64,000 bases of DNA from Rubrobacter_A sp965214435 (lineage in GTDB: Bacteria > Actinomycetota > Rubrobacteria > Rubrobacterales > Rubrobacteraceae): contig OZ243960.1 of assembly GCA_965214435.1 (NCBI GenBank), positions 1,488,001-1,552,000 on the forward strand, given 5' to 3'. Made by a program: the position numbers and the translations under genes. The notes under the pieces are model-generated. The model ran no database searches, had not been told where the DNA came from, and worked only from the letters and a program-made list of their open reading frames with translations. Position 1 is the stretch's first letter. Each line of letters starts with the position of its first letter. Shown here piece by piece: positions 16,773 to 24,495 of this stretch.

Positions 16773-17432
16773 TTAAGCTCCGGCCCCGCCGGTAGCGAGG
16801 GCAATAATTATCCCCAGAACCACCAGAAGTCCTATTACCAGCCCGGCGAGCCCGACGCAGGATATGGCGCACGAACCGCTAGACTGGCCGTAACCTACCC
16901 GCCGGGCAAAGCTCGCTCCGATTACCACCAGGACGACGTGCCACCCGAGAGCGCCGATTATGACCAGGAGTTCTATAGCCCCGAGGACACCCGATACGGC
17001 GCTCTGCGCGCCGGCTACGGATTGTAGGCCCGTGACCAGAACCGAGACTAGGGACGAGATCACGAACGGCACGCAAGCCAGACCGACCACCGCGAACGTC
17101 CCGGACAACGGCCCGCTCCCGCCAAAAAAGCGGGTAACGAGGTGCATCACCAGCGCGACTATAGCCCACCACACAAACGGGTAGAGCGCGGAGATGATCG
17201 GCACGCCTATCTGGGCCGTCGTAACGGCTCCTTCCACCGCCTCCTGTGGCAGACCCTGGACGCCGGAGGAGATCTGACCCACATCGAACCCCGTAAATAC
17301 CAGGATGACCGCGGACACCAGGCTTACCAACGCCCACACGAGGACTACCCCGAACCCGAGAGCCGCCTTCCGCTCCCCGCCGACCCGCTCCATCGCCCGG
17401 ACCGGCGAGCTTATTACGCTGAATGCCTCCAA
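16773..17432 (-). CDS. Yip1-domain integral membrane protein
   Basis: A 219-residue membrane protein with about five hydrophobic segments. It opens MEAFSVISSPVRAMERVGGE, the usual start of bacterial YIP1-domain proteins where a promoter-proximal amphipathic stretch precedes the first span, and contains FVWWAIVALVMHLVTRFFGG, also typical. The function of bacterial Yip1 proteins is not established. The start is TTG 17432 behind AAAGGAA. It precedes sppA by 27 bases in the same direction, so a role in membrane-protein or envelope upkeep is possible but unproven. Confidence 0.75.
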   Translation of the reverse strand: MEAFSVISSPVRAMERVGGERKAALGFGVVLVWALVSLVSAVILVFTGFDVGQISSGVQGLPQEAVEGAVTTAQIGVPIISALYPFVWWAIVALVMHLVTRFFGGSGPLSGTFAVVGLACVPFVISSLVSVLVTGLQSVAGAQSAVSGVLGAIELLVIIGALGWHVVLVVIGASFARRVGYGQSSGSCAISCVGLAGLVIGLLVVLGIIIALATGGAGA

Positions 17433-17653
17433 GCTGTTCCTTTCTACATTTCGTCTTCAGGTAACTGTTACGCCGGAAGCGCATCCGGGTTGCACACCTC
17501 GCACGCTATACCAGAAAGTCTTATTTTACCGGTTCCCTAACCTTTCTATCCCGGTTCGCGCCAGGATGCCTTGAGGCCACTCTTCTTCCGCCGAAACGAC
17601 TCGGATCAGACCCGCAACCTCGATTAGCCGCCTCCGCGCCGCTTACGTCGCTC

Positions 17654-17809
17654 CTAGTAAGTCCCCGCGGCCAAAGCAATGAGGAAGGCTAGAAAACCTC
17701 CCACCGCAGCCCCCACTGGACCGGCAAGCTCGCCAAAAACCTTCCCGAGGACGACTGCACCAATTATCATGACAACGAGGCTTATCCCGAAAGTATCCGC
17801 TTTATTCAT
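17654..17809 (-). CDS. 51-residue membrane protein of unknown function
   Basis: A tiny protein beginning MNKADTFGISLVVMIIGAVV and ending LIALAAGTY. Two hydrophobic helices (about 8-23 and 29-50) are joined by KVFGELAGP, so it is a likely two-span membrane protein. ATG 17809 is preceded by CTGGAGGCAAGG, a good ribosome site. A GTG/ATG start at 17857 would add a charged tail without support. I do not recognise the family. It stands alone, 221 bases from the Yip1 gene, and is on the same strand as its neighbours on both sides. Confidence 0.55.
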   Translation of the reverse strand: MNKADTFGISLVVMIIGAVVLGKVFGELAGPVGAAVGGFLAFLIALAAGTY

Positions 17810-18097
17810 CCTTGCCTCCAGTAATCGTTGTTCAGTACGTTTTTCGGACCGTAGCACACCTGCGAAAGCACCCTGCGGAAACCAACGAACCGGCTGCCGA
17901 ACGGAACGGACTTACGACGAGCACCGGTATAAAGACCCACACCGGCACATCTCCCTCATCCCTTTGAGGTAAGACACCGTGTAACCGAGCCGCGCCCTTC
18001 CTGCAAACAGCGCGGGGAGTGCCAGGAGGCCCTGTAGACGTTCCGGGAGCCGCTTTGTAGACGGACGCATCGAGGTTCTTTCTCTAAAAAGCGTTCT

Positions 18098-19189
18098 CTA
18101 CTGGACGGCCTGGCGGCGGCGGAGGCTCCACGAGAGGAGCGCGTAGGCCGCGACGCCCCAGGCTACTATCACAACGAAAGATAGCACGGGGTTCGGGAAC
18201 AATGTTTGTCCGTTCATGCTGTTGATGGCGAGCCGCATCGCCTGGCTCACGGGGATAAACGTAAGTATCCTGTCCACGAGGTCCGGCATCGGGAACCCTA
18301 CGAGAAAGGCTGGGACGGCGACCGGTATTAGCAAGAAGCCGGACCAGGTGTTGAGCTGGTTGGCGTTCTGAAAGAGACCGCCCATAAGGAGCCCGAAGCC
18401 GATGAGTGTCACGCTCAGGAGCGTCACCGCCGCGACGAACAAGAATACCTCTTCAGGGAAGAGGCCGGTGATGCCGAGCAGCAGCGCCACCGAGACGGCG
18501 ACGTACAGCAACCCGACCAGGGCTTTGGCGGCGACCACTTCGCCGTAGGAGGCTACCATCGCGAGCGCGTCGAGGGTCTTTTTCTCAGACTCTTCGGCCA
18601 GTATCACGGGCACGGCCAGCATACAGATCATTACTACCAGCAGGACCACCGCGGCGAGCACAAAGTAGGTACTCAGGCCGAGTTGCGGTAGAACGCTCTC
18701 GCTCCCGGACTGCTCCGCCCCGACGGTCTCCGTCTCTACGCCGGCCGGCGGGCTCTGTCCGGCGAGGCCCCGGAGAGCCGGGTCCAGAGAAGAGACCACC
18801 ACGCTGGCCCCTAGACTTTCGGACTCGGGGAGTAGCACCGTTAGCTGCGGCGTCCCGCCGCTCTGTACCGCGGAGTCGAACCCTTCGGGGGCCACGAGGC
18901 TGACGTCGGCGTCTTCGTCGGCGACCATGCTGCGCACCTTTTCGGGGCTTGCGGCCTCGAAGGAGAGATCGACGTTGTCACCCGTCGCGGCGCGGAGGGC
19001 GTCCGGCAGGGCAGGGGCGGTCTCCGTGTAGGCGACGGTCGCGGAAGGTGTCTGTGGGCCATCGTCGATGGTCGCGTTGTAGAACAGGGCGAGGCCGATC
19101 GGGACGAGTATGGCAACGAGTACCCGGCCGTCGAGGATCGAGGCCCGCGCGTCCTTGCGGAAGATCGTGAGCAGCCGTTTGAGGTTCAT
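18098..19189 (-). CDS. ABC-2 family exporter permease (NatB-like)
   Basis: A 363-residue permease with one N-terminal span, a large extracytoplasmic domain (about residues 40-185) and five further spans. The layout and the stretch LAEESEKKTLDALAMVASYGEVVAAKALVG are typical of the NatB/YhaP type of ABC-2 permeases, which export Na+ or unknown substrates. ATG 19189 follows ACAGGAGGATAAT. It is the last gene of the minus-strand operon beginning at 23768 and is 18 bases behind its ATPase. Confidence 0.87.
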   Translation of the reverse strand: MNLKRLLTIFRKDARASILDGRVLVAILVPIGLALFYNATIDDGPQTPSATVAYTETAPALPDALRAATGDNVDLSFEAASPEKVRSMVADEDADVSLVAPEGFDSAVQSGGTPQLTVLLPESESLGASVVVSSLDPALRGLAGQSPPAGVETETVGAEQSGSESVLPQLGLSTYFVLAAVVLLVVMICMLAVPVILAEESEKKTLDALAMVASYGEVVAAKALVGLLYVAVSVALLLGITGLFPEEVFLFVAAVTLLSVTLIGFGLLMGGLFQNANQLNTWSGFLLIPVAVPAFLVGFPMPDLVDRILTFIPVSQAMRLAINSMNGQTLFPNPVLSFVVIVAWGVAAYALLSWSLRRRQAVQ

Positions 19190-19207
19190 AATTATCCTCC
19201 TGTCGGG

Positions 19208-20059
19208 TTAGAGTGGCCGGCCGGCGACTTCCACGAACACATCTTCGAGGGTGCCCTCGTGGGACCGGACCGAGGCTACTCTCCCCTCGCGCATCCAGGT
19301 CTCCATCTTGCGGGCGTCGCCGGGGTCGTCGAGGGAGACGACTGTTTCCTCGCGGCTTTCGAGGAGAACGGTGGCGGTGCGCTGGCCGCGGCCGAGCTTT
19401 AGCTCTTGCGGGGTGTCGAGGGCTACAATCTTGCCGTGGCTCAGGAATGCTACCCGGTCACAGAGTTCGTCGGCTTCTTCCATGTAATGAGTAGTTAGAA
19501 GGACCGTGGTGCCCGAGGCGCTGAGGTCCGAGATGAGGCCACGCAGCTCGCGGGCGGAGGTCGGGTCGAGGCCGCGGGTCGGCTCGTCCAGAAACAGCAC
19601 GCGCGGCTCGTTCACTAGAGCTCGGGCGATGAGCAGGCGCTGCTTCATGCCGGTCGAGTAGGTCTTTACCTTGCGGCCCGCGGCCTCGGTTAGACCGACC
19701 GTGCCGAGCAGATCCTCGACCCGTTTCTTTGGTGCGTCGTAGAGGTCGGCGAAGAGCTTGAGGTTGTCGCGGCCGGAGAGCCGCTCGTAGAGGTTCTGGT
19801 CCTCGAAGACCAGGTTTATGAGCGGCTTTATCCGCTCGCGCTCTTTGGCGGCGTCGTAGCCGGCTACCTTTGCAACACCGCTGCTCGGGCGGGTGCGGCC
19901 GGTCAGCATCCGGATGGCCGTGCTCTTGCCCGCCCCGTTGTGCCCGAGCAGCCCGAATATTTCTCCGGCCGCCACCTTGAAGCTGACGCCGTCCACGGCT
20001 ACCACGTTCCCGTAGTTTTTACGGAGGTCTTCGACTTCTATCATCAGGTCCGGTGCCAC
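19208..20059 (-). CDS. ABC transporter ATP-binding protein (NatA-like)
   Basis: ATPase of 283 residues. Walker A GHNGAGKSTAI, the Q-loop region LVFEDQNLYERLSGRDNL, signature YSTGMKQRL, Walker B VLFLDEPTRGLDP and switch LLTTHYMEEADEL are all present. The variant signature STGMKQR is usual in NatA-like exporters. GTG 20059 follows GGAGAGGAG and starts one base after the stop of the previous ATPase. The permease at 18098 is its obvious partner. It may instead serve the two membrane proteins at the head of the operon; sequence alone does not tell. Confidence 0.9.
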   Translation of the reverse strand: MAPDLMIEVEDLRKNYGNVVAVDGVSFKVAAGEIFGLLGHNGAGKSTAIRMLTGRTRPSSGVAKVAGYDAAKERERIKPLINLVFEDQNLYERLSGRDNLKLFADLYDAPKKRVEDLLGTVGLTEAAGRKVKTYSTGMKQRLLIARALVNEPRVLFLDEPTRGLDPTSARELRGLISDLSASGTTVLLTTHYMEEADELCDRVAFLSHGKIVALDTPQELKLGRGQRTATVLLESREETVVSLDDPGDARKMETWMREGRVASVRSHEGTLEDVFVEVAGRPL

Positions 20060-20060
20060 G

Positions 20061-21002
20061 TTACGCTCCTCTCCTTCCGCTTTCTACACGCTCGTGGTGC
20101 TCGTCTATGAGGTGGCCCAGGATCTCCTCCAGGTCCAACGCCGCTACCCGGCGGACTTCCGTGCCCTGCGCCTCCAGCGCCGCGCCGGTCTCCCCGGCCG
20201 CGCGGGTCACGAGCCGCACCGGAGGACCGTCCTCGACCGCAACCAGCCCCGGCACGCCGCCCGTCTCCGGCTTCCGGTCAACCCATAACTCCTTCCAGTT
20301 CTCCAGCAAAGCGTCTTTCTCGTGGAGTCCGAGGAATGAACCTCTGTGTAAGAACAATATGTAATCGGCAATGCGGCGGACCTCTTCTATGCTGTGGGTG
20401 GCGAAGAAGACCGAGCGGTCCTCGTCCCGGAGGTAGGTCGAGACCTCCTCTAGCATGAGCCGCCGGGCGAAGGGGTCGACGCCGTCGGTCGGCTCGTCGA
20501 GCAACAGCAGGTCCGGCTCGGCAGCGATGGCTGCCGCAAAGACCAGCCGCCGCCTCATACCTTTTGACAACCGGTCGAAGCGTTGCCAGTGGTCTATCTC
20601 GAAGCGCTCTAGCAGGTCGTCGTAGAGCCGGCCGTTCCAGGACGGGTACCAGTGGGCTACAAAAGAGCCGAACTCCCGGGCGTCGAGTTCGTCGTGGCCG
20701 ACGGAGTTTTCGGGTACGTAGCCGATGCGGCGCTTGATGGACACCGCATCTTGCGGGTACCGTTCCCCGAAGACCCGTAGTTCGCCCTCGTCGGGGTGGA
20801 CGAGGTCCATTAGCATCCTGAACAGCGTGCTCTTGCCGGAACCGTTCGGACCGACCACGGCCACGACGTAGCCGGGTTCCACCTCGAAGTTCAGCCGTCC
20901 GAGGCGGAAGTCTTCAAAGGACTTGGTGACGTTTTGCAGGGAGATCACGGGCCGTTCCGTCCGCGGCTCGTCCGGTCTGCTAGCCATTCTGGTTTTCTCC
21001 AT
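20061..21002 (-). CDS. ABC transporter ATP-binding protein (YtrB-like)
   Basis: ATPase of 313 residues. Walker A VVGPNGSGKSTLF, signature LSKGMRRRL, Walker B LLLLDEPTDGVDP and switch FFATHSIEEVRRI are visible. The Q-loop region reads RRIGYVPENSVG. The protein resembles the ATPase that accompanies YtrA-type regulators, and the neighbouring gene is exactly such a regulator. ATG 21002 overlaps the regulator end by 23 bases and has AGGAGG nine bases upstream. The likely membrane partners are the two paralogous proteins at 21402-22998. Confidence 0.9.
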   Translation of the reverse strand: MEKTRMASRPDEPRTERPVISLQNVTKSFEDFRLGRLNFEVEPGYVVAVVGPNGSGKSTLFRMLMDLVHPDEGELRVFGERYPQDAVSIKRRIGYVPENSVGHDELDAREFGSFVAHWYPSWNGRLYDDLLERFEIDHWQRFDRLSKGMRRRLVFAAAIAAEPDLLLLDEPTDGVDPFARRLMLEEVSTYLRDEDRSVFFATHSIEEVRRIADYILFLHRGSFLGLHEKDALLENWKELWVDRKPETGGVPGLVAVEDGPPVRLVTRAAGETGAALEAQGTEVRRVAALDLEEILGHLIDEHHERVESGRRGA

Positions 21003-21405
21003 CGTTCAATGCCTCCTCGAAGATCTCTCGCAGTTCCTGTTCTGAAAACCCGACGCGCCGGCCGGCTCCGACGGCTTCCGAGAAAGCTGCGAGGATGGCT
21101 TGCTGGCGGTAGAAGTCTTTTGTTTCGGGTCCGAGGTCGGCGACCACGGTGCCCATACCCTGACGAGTCTTGATAAGTCCTCCGTTCTCCAGGTCCTGGT
21201 AGGCCCGGCGGGTGGTGATAACGCTGCAAGCCAGGTCTTTGGCGAGTCCCCGGACGGAGGGGAGGTGGGTGCCGGGCGGTAGCTGGCCGCTCACGATCAG
21301 GTCCCGCAACTGGTCCTCTATTTGGCGGTACATCGGCTCCGGGTCGTCCATCGAAAGCCGCACCGGTATCCGCGCTGCTCCGTCTCTCTCCCCGTTATCG
21401 CTCAC
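20980..21405 (-). CDS. YtrA-subfamily GntR transcriptional regulator
   Basis: A 141-residue GntR regulator with only the winged-helix domain and a short dimerisation tail, as in YtrA. Visible are MDDPEPMYRQIEDQLRDLI, SGQLPPGTHLPSVRGLAKDL, VITTRRAYQDLENGGLI and the wing KTRQGMGTVV. The C-terminus EQELREIFEEAL is the typical YtrA dimer helix. GTG 21405 forms a GTGA overlap with the stop of the upstream membrane protein; much longer upstream frames are antisense artefacts. It probably represses its own operon by binding the palindrome at 23799-23825, which overlaps the promoter. Confidence 0.9.
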   Translation of the reverse strand: MSDNGERDGAARIPVRLSMDDPEPMYRQIEDQLRDLIVSGQLPPGTHLPSVRGLAKDLACSVITTRRAYQDLENGGLIKTRQGMGTVVADLGPETKDFYRQQAILAAFSEAVGAGRRVGFSEQELREIFEEALNDGENQNG

Positions 21406-22157
21406 GCCGACAGGTCCCTTTTCTCCAACCAGCGCACCGTCGCGAGCCCCCATAAAAAGAGCCCGCCAACGCCGAGCATGATTGCAAAGAACCCGGTGAG
21501 CGGGCCGGACGTCTGTGACAGCTCTACGGTCCGCTCCACGAGGTGTACGCCGAACACGAAGTTCAGTATCACCGGGGCAAGCAGGAGAACTGGGACTAGG
21601 GAAAGCGTGATCCAACGGTCTACACGCCTGGAAACGCTCAACCAGACGAACGTATAAAACCCTCCGACCAGCAGCGCGTAACAAAGCCAGATACCCGAGA
21701 AGGACAGGTATTGCACCGGGTCTAACCGGTCGAGCGGCTCGGAGAACAGGTACGGCGGCACAAAGAAGAAAGGAGCCGTAATCGCCGCGGTGAGCGCCAT
21801 GATAAACCCCCGGCTCGCCACCAATTCCCAGACGTCTATCGGTAAGCTCCGCAGAAAGTAGACCCGCCTCGACATGTGGTCCTCGCCGAAGCGGGCGGCG
21901 TGATCCCGGCTCCCTAACGCATTTATCGTCAGTACGGGAACCCACGATAGGAACAACCCGTCTAGCAAGGCTCCATTGGCGTTCTCCGCTAACGTCCTTC
22001 CAGAAGCCCCGAATCCCTCTATCACGAACACCCCGTTCAGAAGAATAGTCGCGATAAACCCGGCAAACATCGCGCCTAGAGCCGCCGCCGGATATGAAAC
22101 CCAGGTCCTCTTTACGTCTTTTCCGGCCAGCCACCACGTGTTGTGTAATATTTTCAT
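21402..22157 (-). CDS. ABC-type membrane protein, paralogue of the next gene upstream
   Basis: A 251-residue protein with about six spans. It begins MKILHNTWWLAGKDVKRTW, strikingly like the MWRNVFWLAGKELQRTW of the adjacent gene, and both share a later FLRSLPIDVWELVASR / FLRSLPVSAEELVVSR stretch and a charged end (LEKRDLSA / IKRRDLTA). The two look like products of a tandem duplication and could form a heterodimeric membrane channel. It lies between its paralogue and the YtrA-type regulator, so it is probably the permease for the YtrB-like ATPase. The substrate is unknown. Confidence 0.8.
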   Translation of the reverse strand: MKILHNTWWLAGKDVKRTWVSYPAAALGAMFAGFIATILLNGVFVIEGFGASGRTLAENANGALLDGLFLSWVPVLTINALGSRDHAARFGEDHMSRRVYFLRSLPIDVWELVASRGFIMALTAAITAPFFFVPPYLFSEPLDRLDPVQYLSFSGIWLCYALLVGGFYTFVWLSVSRRVDRWITLSLVPVLLLAPVILNFVFGVHLVERTVELSQTSGPLTGFFAIMLGVGGLFLWGLATVRWLEKRDLSA

Positions 22158-22170
22158 AGAAACCTCCCCT

Positions 22171-22998
22171 CTACGCCGTCAGGTCCCGGCGTTTTATCTT
22201 TCGGACGGCTGCTCTCGACCACAGTGCAAAGGCGACACCACCCAAAAGTAGTGTCAGGATCGCCGGGAGAGGACCATGATTTCCCGCCAGGTAGATGCTC
22301 CTCTCGACGATACGGAGTTTGAACAGCCACTCTAGAAATATGAGAAAGATGAACGCAAAACCCATAACCCCGAACACGATGTTGTTGTAGGTTCTACCGT
22401 TCAGACCGAACTCCCCGTACATCCAGGCCCCGCTGCAGAAGACCGCGTAACCGGCCCATATACCGGCGAACGACAGGTACTCGCCGAAGCCGAGTTGCGC
22501 TACTAACCGATCCCCGACCGAGGCGGAAAGTAGATAAATAGTCACGAGGAACGCTACGGAGTTGAGGAACAGGGCGACCAGCATGGTCAGGACCCGGCTC
22601 ACCACCAGCTCCTCCGCCGAAACGGGTAGACTCCGCAGGAAACGGAGCCGCTTGGAGAACGTGTCACCCCAGGAGTAGAGATAGTCTTTTGAAAGTGCGT
22701 TGGTAGCAAGGGCTGATACCCCGAAGACAAAGAAGATGTCTACGGCGGCGCTCGCGTATATGTTCGGCGGGGTACCGACCGGCAGAGCGCCTAGTAAAGC
22801 AACGGCGGCGAAAGCTCCGTAAAGCGCTGCCAGCACCACCGTAGCGAGGTAGGAAAGCCAGGTTCTCTGTAATTCCTTCCCGGCGAGCCAGAACACGTTG
22901 CGCCACATAGAACCTCGCTCTATCTCCTGTCCGGCCGTCGCCGAGCTTCTTTTACCAACGGTCGTCACGGTTTCTTTCCTTCTGTCGGATGACTGCAT
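22171..22998 (-). CDS. ABC-type membrane protein, first of a paralogous pair
   Basis: Up to 275 residues with about six spans. ATG 22998 overlaps the stop of the CPBP gene (TAATG), but the homologous core begins MWRNVFWLAGKELQRTW at ATG 22908, which has GCGAGGT just upstream; the shorter start gives a length closer to its paralogue. The C-terminus ends VRKIKRRDLTA. It belongs to the six-to-seven-gene minus-strand operon controlled with the YtrA-type regulator. No catalytic motif is seen, consistent with a permease. Confidence 0.78.
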   Translation of the reverse strand: MQSSDRRKETVTTVGKRSSATAGQEIERGSMWRNVFWLAGKELQRTWLSYLATVVLAALYGAFAAVALLGALPVGTPPNIYASAAVDIFFVFGVSALATNALSKDYLYSWGDTFSKRLRFLRSLPVSAEELVVSRVLTMLVALFLNSVAFLVTIYLLSASVGDRLVAQLGFGEYLSFAGIWAGYAVFCSGAWMYGEFGLNGRTYNNIVFGVMGFAFIFLIFLEWLFKLRIVERSIYLAGNHGPLPAILTLLLGGVAFALWSRAAVRKIKRRDLTA

Positions 22999-23768
22999 TA
23001 GAATGGCAACCAGGCACCGGAGACCAGGGACGCTTGCTCTAAAATTCCAAGCTCAGCCAGTATCCGTACCAGAACGAAGATCAGGGTGTTGTTTACCGCG
23101 TGAGAGACGACCGCCGGCCAGATGGAGCCGCTCTTCTCGTAGAGTAGCGCGCTGAAGACGCCGAGCACGATGGCCGCCGGCAGCACCACGTTTACGCCGT
23201 GAGCCAGACCGAAGACGACCGCGCTTATTACCGTTGCGAGAACGATGCCCCACCGCCGGAGCCAGCCGTAGAGTACTCCTCTAAAAAGAAGCTCTTCGCC
23301 TAGAGGAGTGAGCAAGCCACCAAGAAGTACCAGAAGGGCGAACACCGGTAGAGACCCCTGCGCCGTGTCCGAGAGGCCCGCTTGCGGGTTCGAGGCATCA
23401 CCTGTGAGCCAGATGTACAATACTATGACCCCGCGGTTGACGGCCCACGCGAGCAACCCTACCCCGGCCCCGGCGAGCAGCCAGCGTCCCGAAGTTGCCC
23501 TCAACCCGACGGACGCGGGGGTGAGCCCGCTACGCACCGCCACCACAAACCCGACAGCCAGAATTGATGACAGCGTGGCCGCTGCAACCAGTGCTAACGT
23601 CCCGCTCGTGGATCCGAGTTCTAACCCTAAGCCCCCGAAGAGAACAGCCCCAACGATAATTTGCACCATAAAGTAGACGACGACCGAGATCCCCACGTCC
23701 GCCGCCCCGATACGCCCGGAACCACGCTCCTCCTCCGGCGCCCGCAAATCCTTCTCTTCCACGCTCAC
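22998..23768 (-). CDS. CPBP-family intramembrane glutamic protease (CAAX protease-like)
   Basis: A 256-residue membrane protein with the Abi/CPBP signature: EELLFRGVLYGWLRR (motif 1 EExxxR), FGLAHGVN (motif 2 with His), and VVSHAVNNTLIF (motif 3 HxxxN). About eight hydrophobic segments are present. Such proteins cleave membrane substrates or protect against bacteriocins. GTG 23768 follows GGGAGGCTCTTA. It is the first gene after a strong promoter and precedes an ABC system, a common pairing for peptide or antimicrobial resistance. That role is inferred. Confidence 0.9.
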   Translation of the reverse strand: MSVEEKDLRAPEEERGSGRIGAADVGISVVVYFMVQIIVGAVLFGGLGLELGSTSGTLALVAAATLSSILAVGFVVAVRSGLTPASVGLRATSGRWLLAGAGVGLLAWAVNRGVIVLYIWLTGDASNPQAGLSDTAQGSLPVFALLVLLGGLLTPLGEELLFRGVLYGWLRRWGIVLATVISAVVFGLAHGVNVVLPAAIVLGVFSALLYEKSGSIWPAVVSHAVNNTLIFVLVRILAELGILEQASLVSGAWLPF

Positions 23769-23798
23769 TAAGAGCCTCCCGAGTAGCCAGTCTGTTAC

Positions 23799-23841
23799 TA
23801 GTGTGTATAGAAAACATACACACTATCCTGACTTTTGTCAA
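23799..23841 (-). promoter_or_regulatory. strong promoter overlapped by a 27-base palindrome (probable YtrA-type operator)
   Basis: On the minus strand TTGACA (23836-23841) and TATGTT (23813-23818) are separated by 17 bases. Across the -10 lies an inverted repeat with exact ten-base arms TAGTGTGTAT (23799-23808) and ATACACACTA (23816-23825) around a seven-base centre. A bound dimer would occlude the -10. The operon it drives encodes a YtrA-type GntR repressor as its fourth gene, the natural candidate for binding. Confidence 0.8.
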
Positions 23842-23942
23842 CGTCCGGGGTGTAAAGCTCTATTAAACGGGTCGGTCCGGGTTGCAGAGGGTGGATCCGG
23901 TAAGATGGATGGAGTTCGTTATATGAGTAGATAGGAGAGTTC

Positions 23943-24443
23943 GTGGCTGAGATAGACAGGTTCATAGAAGCTAACAGGGATCACGCGTCGTCGTTTAACG
24001 CGGGAGACCTTCCGGCACCGCCGGCGCGGGGTGTTGCGGTGGTAACGTGCATGGATGCGCGGTTGCACCCGGCGGAGTTTCTGGGGCTCCAGGTAGGTGA
24101 TGCGCACGTGATCCGGAACGCTGGGGGACGGGTTTCGGACGACGTCATCCGGTCGCTCGTCATCTCCGAACGGCTTCTGGGTACGACCGAAGTAGTAGTC
24201 ATCCACCACACGGACTGCGGGATGGCCTCGTTCACGAACGAAGACCTCGCCGCAAAGGTCCGGGAAGACCTCGACGTGGACGCTGGAGACCGGGACTTCC
24301 TGCCGTTCACAGACCTCGAACAGAGCGTGCGCGACGACGTGGCGGCGGTGCGGGAGTCAGAGCTTATCCCTGACAGCGTAACGGTATCCGGGGCGATCTA
24401 CGACGTGGAGAGCGGTGAGTTGCGGGAGGTCGTGAGTGGGTAA
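23943..24443 (+). CDS. beta-class carbonic anhydrase
   Basis: A 166-residue zinc enzyme interconverting CO2 and bicarbonate. Zinc ligands and partners are visible: Cys36 and Asp38-x-Arg40 in VVTCMDARLHP, and His89 with Cys92 in VIHHTDCGMASF. NAGGRVSDDVIRSL is also conserved. The short length matches the plant-like subgroup common in Gram-positive bacteria. GTG 23943 follows AGGAGAGTTC. It stands alone, 52 bases before aconitase and divergent from the CPBP operon. Bicarbonate supply for carboxylations or pH balance is the usual role. Confidence 0.9.
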   Translation: MAEIDRFIEANRDHASSFNAGDLPAPPARGVAVVTCMDARLHPAEFLGLQVGDAHVIRNAGGRVSDDVIRSLVISERLLGTTEVVVIHHTDCGMASFTNEDLAAKVREDLDVDAGDRDFLPFTDLEQSVRDDVAAVRESELIPDSVTVSGAIYDVESGELREVVSG

Positions 24444-24495
24444 GAAGTGTGCAAAAATGGGGAAATAAGTCGGATAGCTTTAGGGGTGATGCGTT

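Noticed and set aside
17858..18097. Minus-strand stretch with VWVFIPVLVV-like hydrophobic run
   Set aside because: No start with a ribosome site and no family match; probably chance.
20980..22137. 385-codon minus-strand frame containing the GntR regulator
   Set aside because: Only the last 141 codons match the regulator; the upstream part is the out-of-frame copy of the membrane-protein gene, and GTG 21405 has the proper overlap start.
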